Assembly: GCA_937967285.1 (NCBI GenBank)
Contig: CALBSU010000264.1
Span: 1-8,764 of the forward strand
DNA: 8,764 nt
DNA from: an uncultured Acidobacteriota bacterium
GTDB taxonomy: Bacteria > Acidobacteriota > Blastocatellia > RBC074
Reading direction: 5' to 3'
The number at the start of each line of letters is the position of its first letter. Within the stretch, counting starts at the first letter, position 1. The translations under genes were made by a program, and so were the position numbers. The notes beneath the pieces are model-generated. The model did not search any database and was not told the DNA's origin. It saw nothing but the letters and a program-made list of their open reading frames with translations. This document shows, piece after piece, positions 1 to 8,764 of the stretch.

Positions 1-225
1 GCGCTGACCGGGCCGGTTTCCCGGAAAGGCAAACCCGGAGGAACGCACGGTTATCTTCCGACCGTCAGAGAGATGGATGCGTCATTCTTCATCGCCGGCC
101 CGGGGATCCCGAGCGGCAGAAACCTCGGGCGGATCGACATGCGCGATATCGCTCCGACTCTGGCCGCGCTGATGGATTTCGAACTGCCGAAGGCCGAGGG
201 ACGGAATCTGTTTGTTAAAAAGTAA
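1..225 (+). CDS. Alkaline phosphatase superfamily protein (type I phosphodiesterase/nucleotide pyrophosphatase-like), C-terminal fragment
   Basis: Frame 1 is open from the window edge to a TAA at 223-225 and gives the last 74 residues of a protein whose start lies outside the window. The fragment contains GTHGYLP (residues 14-20), in which His16 sits where the alkaline phosphatase superfamily keeps a metal-binding histidine near the C-terminus. It continues with MDASFFIAGPGIPSG (25-39) and LGRIDMRDIAPTLAALMDF (43-61), then AEGRNLF. The order 'H-G, then a GPGI-type strand, then the D-(M)-R-D-I-A-P-T-L helix' is typical of type I phosphodiesterases/nucleotide pyrophosphatases and related sulfatase-fold hydrolases. 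Such enzymes hydrolyse phosphodiester or phosphoanhydride bonds, usually outside the cytoplasm. The nucleophile and signal peptide would be upstream, so substrate and location cannot be judged. The protein ends shortly after the conserved block. A 202-base gap holding a large inverted repeat separates it from the operon that follows, so it is probably a separate unit. Confidence 0.85.
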   Translation, partial: ALTGPVSRKGKPGGTHGYLPTVREMDASFFIAGPGIPSGRNLGRIDMRDIAPTLAALMDFELPKAEGRNLFVKK

Positions 226-238
226 TCCGGATATGGAA

Positions 239-414
<176 letters not shown>

Positions 415-418
415 ATGT

Positions 419-425
419 GAGGAGG
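419..425 (+). promoter_or_regulatory. Ribosome binding site of the permease gene
   Basis: GAGGAGG lies directly before the ATG at 428. Pairing of the anti-Shine-Dalgarno with GAGG at 419-422 gives a 5-base spacing, while AGGAGG at 420-425 would leave only 2 bases. The site fixes the start at 428 and sits 4 bases after the end of the inverted repeat. Confidence 0.75.
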
Positions 426-427
426 CA

Positions 428-1881
<1,454 letters not shown>

Positions 1882-1885
<4 letters not shown>

Positions 1886-3267
1886 ACGGGAGCGGACTCC
1901 GTGGGATGCTGAGTCTCGAGAGCCTGCGCGAGCTGGTTTCGCAGGAGCTGATTCACACAGTCGTCGTCGGATTCACCGACCATTACGGGCGTCTCGCCGG
2001 CAAGCGGTATGACGCCGAGATGTTCATCGAGGATGTCGTGGCTCACGGTACGCACGGCTGCGATTATCTGCTGACGACAGACATGGAGATGGAGCCGGTG
2101 CCCGGTTACCGGTACGCCAACTGGGAGCTGGGGTACGGCGATTTTCACCTGGTGCCGGATCTGCAGACTCTGCGTGTCGCAAGCTGGCTGGATGGAACGG
2201 CAATGGTGCTCTGCGATATCGAGGACGAGAAGAGCCACTCTCCGGTCAGCGTGGCGCCGCGCTCGATCCTGCGCCGCCAGCTCGATGCCGCGGACGAGTC
2301 GGGCTACTCGGTCTTCGCCGCGTCCGAACTGGAATATTATCTCTTCGAGAACAGCTACCGTGAGGCGAATTCGACGGGCTATGCCGGGCTGACGCCGGCC
2401 GGCTGGTATCTCGAGGACTATCAGCTTCTGCAGGGGGCGCGGACCGAACCATACACCGCCGCGGTCCGCAGGCATCTCAGGAATTCAGGCGTCCCGGTCG
2501 AAAACTCGAAGGGCGAGTGGGGACTCGGCCAGCACGAGCTGAATGTCCGCTATTCGGGCGCGCTGGAGATGGCCGACCGGCATGTCGTCTACAAGCAATG
2601 CCTCAAGGAGGTCGCCGATCAGATGGGGGTGAGCGTCACCTTCATGGCCAAATTCGCCGCGGACCGCGCGGGCTCGAGCTGTCACATTCATCTCAGTTTG
2701 TGGCGGGACGACGTCAATGCTTTCGCCGGCGAGGACGAGTTCGGGCCGGTCAGGTGCACCGATATCTTCCGCTGGTTTCTGGGCGGATGGATGGCGCACG
2801 TCCCGGAAGTCATGGTCTTCTATGCTCCGACGGTCAATTCGTACAAGCGATTCGTCGACGGTTCGTGGGCGCCGACGCGGCTCGCGTGGAGCTATGACAA
2901 CCGGACGGGAGGCTTTCGCGTCGTCGGCCGGGAATCCAGTCTGCGGATCGAGTGCCGCATCCCGGGCGCGGACTGCAATCCGTACCTGGCCTTCGCAGCC
3001 TCGCTCGCTTCGGGACTCGACGGCATCGCCAACCGCATCGAACCGCCGGCGTGCTTCGAGGGCGACATCTACGCCGCACGTCATCTGCCGCGCGTTCCGT
3101 ACACGCTCGGACAGGCGACAGACAATTTCGCATCGAGCCAGTTCGCGAGACGCGTCTTCGGCGACGATGTGGTCGAACATTACACTCATTTCTACCGGAC
3201 AGAGGAGGCGGCCTATAATTCGGCCGTCACCGACTGGGAACGGAAACGATATTTTGAAAGGATTTGA
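1882..3267 (+). CDS. Glutamine synthetase-like gamma-glutamyl-amine ligase (PuuA/GlnA3/GlnA4-type)
   Basis: 461-residue glutamine-synthetase-fold protein, predicted to join the gamma-carboxyl of glutamate to an amine using ATP, in the cytoplasm. The N-terminal beta-grasp part reads VVVGFTDHYGRLAGKRY (27-43) and DMEMEPVPGY (67-76). The catalytic domain has metal/substrate motifs SELEYYLF (Glu149, Glu151), EWGLGQHELN (Glu212, Glu219), SSCHIHLSLW (His268), NSYKRF (319-324), a YDNRTGGFR arginine segment (Arg341, Arg346), RIECR (Glu357, Arg359) and NPYLAFAASL (366-375). The C-terminal VTDWERKRYF is usual for the gamma-glutamylpolyamine synthetase group. The canonical DGSS ammonium-binding motif of true glutamine synthetase is not seen in the N-terminal domain; HGTHGCDYLLTTD (55-67) occupies that region. 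This, plus neighbours coding for a permease, SDR, ALDH and amidotransferase-like protein, argues for an amine substrate rather than ammonia. The exact amine (polyamine, ethanolamine, other) is inference. The start overlaps the permease stop by ATGA. Confidence 0.88.
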
Positions 3268-3269
3268 TC

Positions 3270-3349
3270 GGAGTACCGCCTTCAGGCGGGTTCTTCAACA
3301 ATTGAACGCAGCTTAACGAGAAGTAGAACCCGCCTGAATGCGGTACTCC
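3270..3349. repeat. 80-base palindromic repeat inside the operon (26-base arms, 28-base loop)
   Basis: Arms are 3270-3295 and 3324-3349; 24 of 26 positions pair by hand (mismatches at 3280/3339 and the innermost 3295/3324). The left arm itself contains CCGCCTTCAGGCGG (3276-3289), able to form a small hairpin followed by GTTCTTC, so alternative cruciform-like folds are possible. The element starts 2 bases after the stop of the ligase gene and fills nearly all of the 91 bases before the conserved start of the SDR gene. The rest of the operon is packed with overlaps or 5-base gaps, so it looks like an inserted miniature repeat. No target-site duplication is evident. In the mRNA it would form a stable stem that could protect, process or partly terminate the transcript. 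Confidence 0.88.
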
Positions 3350-3358
3350 ATGCGAGTT

Positions 3359-4132
3359 ATGAGACTACAAAACAAAGTTGCATTGATTACAGGGGCCGGC
3401 AGCGGGATCGGGCGTGAATCGGCCCTGCTCTTTGCGGGCGAGGGGGCGGCGGTGGTCGTGACGGATGTTCGCGACGCGGCCGGCAACGAAACCGTCGCGA
3501 TGGTCCGCGAGGCCGGCGGTCGGGCGTCCTATTTTCATGCGGATGTTTCGCGGGCCGGCGACTGCGAGGGGATGGTCCTCTTCGCCGAATCGGAGTTCGG
3601 CCGGCTCGATATCCTCTTCAACAATGCAGGGATCATGCATCACGAGGACGACAACGCCATGACGACCGAAGAGTCGATCTGGAACCTGACGATGGATATC
3701 AACGCGAAGGGCGTCTTTCTGGGCTGCAAGTACGGGATCCCGGCGCTGAAAAGGGCGGGCGGCGGATCGATCATCAACACGGCCTCGTTCGTGGCGGTTC
3801 TCGGCGCGGCGACGCCTCAGATCGCCTACACCGCAAGCAAGGGAGCAGTGCTCTCGATGACGCGCGAACTGGCGGTCATCCACGCCCGCGAGAACATCCG
3901 CGTCAACGCGCTCTGCCCCGGACCGCTGCGGACCGAACTGCTGATGAGCTATCTCAACACAGAGGAGAAGCGCCAGCGCCGGCTGGTCCATATCCCGATG
4001 GGCCGATTCGGCGAGGCGAAGGAGATCGCGCAGGCCGCTCTCTACCTCGCCTCTGATGAATCCTCGTATGTCACGGGCACGGAATTTCTGGTCGACGGGG
4101 GAATCACGGCGGCCTATGTCACACCGGAATAG
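3359..4132 (+). CDS. Short-chain dehydrogenase/reductase (SDR), probable NAD-dependent alcohol dehydrogenase
   Basis: 257-residue classical SDR, a cytoplasmic oxidoreductase. Numbered from the ATG at 3359: TGAGSGIG (11-18) is the nucleotide-binding loop; Asp36 ending strand 2 (VVVTDV) favours NAD(H) over NADP(H); NNAG (88-91); the catalytic tetrad is Asn115, Ser143, Tyr157 and Lys161 (YTASK). CPGPLRTEL (186-194) and YVTGTEFLVDGG (237-248) are usual C-terminal motifs. Length is standard. Two earlier in-frame ATGs (3338 and 3350) would add MRYSMRV, but those codons lie in or at the edge of the palindromic repeat and family members begin around 'M-x-L-x-N-K-V-A-L-I-T-G', so 3359 is preferred; none of the three has a strong ribosome binding site. 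Between a gamma-glutamyl ligase and an ALDH, the likely job is to oxidise a hydroxyl on the glutamylated substrate to an aldehyde. That role is inferred from context only. Confidence 0.88.
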   Translation: MRLQNKVALITGAGSGIGRESALLFAGEGAAVVVTDVRDAAGNETVAMVREAGGRASYFHADVSRAGDCEGMVLFAESEFGRLDILFNNAGIMHHEDDNAMTTEESIWNLTMDINAKGVFLGCKYGIPALKRAGGGSIINTASFVAVLGAATPQIAYTASKGAVLSMTRELAVIHARENIRVNALCPGPLRTELLMSYLNTEEKRQRRLVHIPMGRFGEAKEIAQAALYLASDESSYVTGTEFLVDGGITAAYVTPE

Positions 4133-4137
4133 AAGTC

Positions 4138-5535
4138 ATGATAGACAGAATTCAATTGACGATCACGCCGATCGACGGATCGATCTACCTCGAACGGCCG
4201 CTGGCGGACGATGCGCGGATCGACGCGGCGCTGCATAGCGCGCGGATGGCTCAGCAAGGCTGGCGCGCGGCGAAGGTCGAGGATCGAGCCGCCGTTTGCC
4301 GGAAGATGCTCGAATGGTGCCTCGCGCGGGCCGACCAGCTGGGGCACGAGCTGACCATGCAGATGGGGCGTCCCGTCGCATACAGTCCATTCGAGATCAG
4401 GCGCGGTTTTCAGGAGCGCATCAATTACATGTGCGATCTGGCGGCCGGCGAGCTGGCCGATGTCGAGATCGAGCCGAAAGAGAATTTCCGTCGTCTGATC
4501 CGGCGAGAGCCGGTCGGGACGGTGCTGGTGCTGGCGCCGTGGAACTATCCCTGGCTGGCTTCGGTCAATGCGGTCGTTCCGGCGCTGCTGGCCGGCAACA
4601 GCGTCATTCTCAAGATGGCTCCGCAGACGCCGCTGGTCGCCGAAAGATACGCCGAGGCATTCGCGGCGGCGGGCCTGCCCGAGGGAGTTTTTCAGTTCCT
4701 GCATATCGATCACGACCAGGTGGCTGAGGTGATCCGCGATCCGAGGATCGGATTCGTGGCCTTCACCGGATCGGTCGAAGGAGGCCATGCCGTGCAGCGC
4801 GCGGCCGCCGAGCGGTTCATCGCCACCGGGCTCGAGCTGGGCGGCAAGGACCCGGCATACGTCCGCGCCGACGCGCCGCTCGATCAGACTGTCGAGAACC
4901 TCGTCGACGGCGCGATGTTCAACTCCGGCCAGTCGTGCTGCGCCGTCGAGCGGATCTATGTCGCGCGGGAAATATACGATCCTTTCGTCGAGGCGTTCGT
5001 CGAGCTGACTCGCAAGTACGTGCTCGGCGATCCGCTCGACCCGCGGACGACTCTCGGGCCGATGGTCCGGACTGATGCCGCCGACAAGGTCCGCGACCAG
5101 ATCCGCGAAGCTGTTCACCGGGGAGCCCAGACTCTGATCGACCCGTCGGAATTCAAGGCGGACCGGACCGGCACGCCCTATCTGGCGCCGCAGGTGCTGG
5201 TCAACGTCGATCATGAAATGGCGATCATGCGCGAGGAGACCTTCGGTCCGGTGGTCGGGATCATGCCTGTCGCTTCCGACGAAGAGGCGATCCGCATGAT
5301 GAACGACAGCCGGTACGGGCTGACCGCCTCGGTCTGGACGGCCGATCAGGATGCTGCGCTCTCGATCGCCGACCGGATCGAAACCGGCACCGTATACATG
5401 AACCGCTGCGATTACCTCGATCCCGCGCTCGCCTGGACCGGGGTCAGGGATTCGGGGCGAGGCTGCACGCTCTCGAAATTCGGGTTCGACGCCTTCGTCC
5501 GCCCGAAGTCGTTTCATCTGAGGCTCTCGCTGTGA
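4138..5535 (+). CDS. NAD(P)-dependent aldehyde dehydrogenase
   Basis: 465-residue aldehyde dehydrogenase, cytoplasmic, oxidising an aldehyde to its acid. Visible family features: APWNYPW (133-139) with the oxyanion Asn136; ILKMAPQTP with cofactor-contacting Lys159; FTGSVEGG (209-216) at the nucleotide-binding turn; GLELGGKDPAYV (231-242) with general-base Glu233; FNSGQSCCAVER (261-272) with nucleophile Cys267; EETFGPVVG (366-374) with Glu367; and the C-terminal SKFGFDAFVRPKS block. It is somewhat shorter than PuuC/betaine-aldehyde-type enzymes (usually nearer 490-500 residues), mainly at the N-terminus. A second cysteine (Cys268) directly follows the nucleophile. The start at ATG 4138 lies 5 bases after the SDR stop, with only a modest GGAA upstream (4126-4129). 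Its stop overlaps the GTG start of the next gene. In context it would act right after the SDR, on a gamma-glutamylated aldehyde or a free amino aldehyde; the substrate is not shown. Confidence 0.92.
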   Translation: MIDRIQLTITPIDGSIYLERPLADDARIDAALHSARMAQQGWRAAKVEDRAAVCRKMLEWCLARADQLGHELTMQMGRPVAYSPFEIRRGFQERINYMCDLAAGELADVEIEPKENFRRLIRREPVGTVLVLAPWNYPWLASVNAVVPALLAGNSVILKMAPQTPLVAERYAEAFAAAGLPEGVFQFLHIDHDQVAEVIRDPRIGFVAFTGSVEGGHAVQRAAAERFIATGLELGGKDPAYVRADAPLDQTVENLVDGAMFNSGQSCCAVERIYVAREIYDPFVEAFVELTRKYVLGDPLDPRTTLGPMVRTDAADKVRDQIREAVHRGAQTLIDPSEFKADRTGTPYLAPQVLVNVDHEMAIMREETFGPVVGIMPVASDEEAIRMMNDSRYGLTASVWTADQDAALSIADRIETGTVYMNRCDYLDPALAWTGVRDSGRGCTLSKFGFDAFVRPKSFHLRLSL

Positions 5536-6257
5536 CGATCAGAATCGGCCTGCTGCTCTGCGATCGCGTGGCTGAGAAGTTCCGCCGCATCGAGGGCGAT
5601 TATCCCGAGATGTTCACGCGGCTCTTCGATCGGTTTTCAGGTCAGGTCGAGCTGGCGCCGTACGATATCGCGAACGACCACTGGCCGGCGGGGCCCGATT
5701 CCTGCGATGCGTTCATGACGACCGGATCGCGGCTCTCCGTCTATGACGACGTTCCCTGGCTGAGGACTTTCGGCGAATTCATCCGATCGGTTCGAGCCGC
5801 CGGGACGCCTTTCATCGGCATCTGTTTCGGTCATCAGATGATGGCAGAGGCGCTCGGAGGGCGCGTCCGCAAGGCGGATCAGGGCTGGGGAGTCGGCCTT
5901 CACCCGGTCGAGATCAGTCGCAGGGAAGAATGGATGACGCCGTTCCAGGCGTCGGTCATCCTTCAGTACATGCATCAGGATCAGGTCGTCGAACTCCCGC
6001 CTGATGCCGTTCCGCTCGCCGTCAGCGATCATTGCCCGTTTGCCATGTTCGAGGTCGGCCGGACCATGCTCGGCATCCAGGCCCATCCGGAATTCGGTAA
6101 AGAATATGTCAGGGCGCTGATCGAGGACCGTGTCGAGAGGATCGGCAGGGAACGCGCCGCCGAGGCTCTGGCGCGTATCGATCAGGCCGCCGATTCGGGC
6201 CTCGTCGCCGGGTGGATCGTCGAATTTCTGAAACGCAGGCTTCCGGTCACCCGGTGA
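5532..6257 (+). CDS. Class I glutamine amidotransferase-like protein, probable gamma-glutamyl amide hydrolase
   Basis: 241-residue stand-alone class I amidotransferase domain. The nucleophile elbow is GICFGHQMMAEALGG (96-110) with Cys98; the rest of the triad is His185 and Glu187 in GIQAHPEF (181-188). MHQDQV (147-152) is a conserved strand motif of the stand-alone GMP-synthase-like amidotransferase group. There is no fused synthase domain, so it is likely a hydrolase of gamma-glutamyl amides, releasing glutamate at the end of the pathway; this is the job of PuuD in putrescine use, although PuuD-type enzymes usually carry GICRG-type elbows and this one is closer to the GuaA/YfeJ-like group. 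The start is GTG 5532, which overlaps the ALDH stop (GTGA) and has GAGG at 5520-5523 with an 8-base spacing, so translation is probably coupled. It is the last gene of the run before a 134-base gap. Confidence 0.85.
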   Translation: MTIRIGLLLCDRVAEKFRRIEGDYPEMFTRLFDRFSGQVELAPYDIANDHWPAGPDSCDAFMTTGSRLSVYDDVPWLRTFGEFIRSVRAAGTPFIGICFGHQMMAEALGGRVRKADQGWGVGLHPVEISRREEWMTPFQASVILQYMHQDQVVELPPDAVPLAVSDHCPFAMFEVGRTMLGIQAHPEFGKEYVRALIEDRVERIGRERAAEALARIDQAADSGLVAGWIVEFLKRRLPVTR

Positions 6258-6391
6258 TTTCCGTGAGGTGCCGATCGAAATACTGCATTCAGCCTTGATG
6301 ATTTTCTCCAAATGGCGTCTCATGGGTGTGCGGTTTTATCCACTCATATTGATTGATCATCAACCTTTGAACCTCCCCCGAGGACCTTCCC
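6258..6391 (+). other. Intergenic gap between the operon and the AsmA-family gene
   Basis: 134 bases without a supported gene. TCACCCGGTGA (6247-6257) is a small palindrome at the very end of the preceding gene, with no U-tract after it, so it is not called a terminator. TTGATTGATCATCAA (6349-6363) is a near-palindrome that could bind a regulator, but nothing else supports that. No convincing -35/-10 pair was found. Confidence 0.6.
6380..6384 (+). promoter_or_regulatory. Ribosome binding site for the TTG start of the AsmA-family gene
   Basis: GAGGA lies 7 bases before TTG 6392. The frame is closed upstream by TGA at 6368-6370 and no ATG or GTG occurs between that stop and 6392, so this site decides the start. 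Confidence 0.7.

Positions 6392-8764
<2,373 letters not shown>

Noticed and set aside
2485..3189. Minus-strand frame opposite the ligase, and similar frames opposite the permease, SDR and hydrolase
   Set aside because: No domain signal and no separate ribosome binding site or spacing; explained as shadows of GC-rich coding DNA.
4114..5517. 467-codon open frame on the minus strand opposite the aldehyde dehydrogenase
   Set aside because: It lies wholly antisense to a gene with all ALDH motifs, its translation is rich in Arg, Asp and His with no recognisable domain, and such frames are common opposite GC-rich genes.

Overview
The window is GC-rich DNA carrying six genes, all on the + strand: two are cut by the window edges and four are complete. 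The AsmA-family gene at the right end implies a Gram-negative (two-membrane) bacterium. The phylum cannot be fixed from sequence alone. The two AT-rich or repeat-derived intergenic inverted repeats recall repeats I associate with Acidobacteriota genomes, but this is only a weak impression.

Layout: (1) 1-225, the C-terminal end of an alkaline-phosphatase-superfamily (type I phosphodiesterase/nucleotide pyrophosphatase-like) protein. (2) 226-427, a gap holding a long imperfect inverted repeat built from 7-base units (arms 239-290 and 363-414), ending just before the ribosome binding site of the next gene. (3) 428-6257, a tightly packed catabolic operon: APC-family amino acid/amine permease, glutamine-synthetase-like gamma-glutamyl-amine ligase, short-chain dehydrogenase (SDR), aldehyde dehydrogenase (ALDH), class I glutamine-amidotransferase-like hydrolase. 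Stop/start overlaps (ATGA at 1882-1885, GTGA at 5532-5535) and a 5-base gap link most of the genes. The one loose junction, ligase to SDR, is filled almost entirely by a second palindromic repeat (3270-3349). (4) 6258-6391, a short gap with no clear promoter or terminator. (5) 6392-8764, an AsmA-family envelope protein starting at TTG and running off the window.

How the genes may work together: the set resembles the gamma-glutamylated putrescine (Puu) route, in which an amine is imported, capped with glutamate, oxidised to an aldehyde and then an acid, and the gamma-glutamyl group is removed. Here there is no FAD amine oxidase (PuuB) and no aminotransferase. The step that makes the aldehyde is apparently done by an SDR, which acts on alcohols. 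I therefore infer that the substrate is more likely an amino alcohol (ethanolamine, alaninol or similar) than a diamine: amino alcohol -> gamma-glutamyl amide -> aldehyde (SDR) -> acid (ALDH) -> amino acid + glutamate (amidotransferase-like hydrolase). The substrate itself is not shown by the sequence. No RNA genes, CRISPR arrays, insertion-sequence genes or minus-strand genes are supported.
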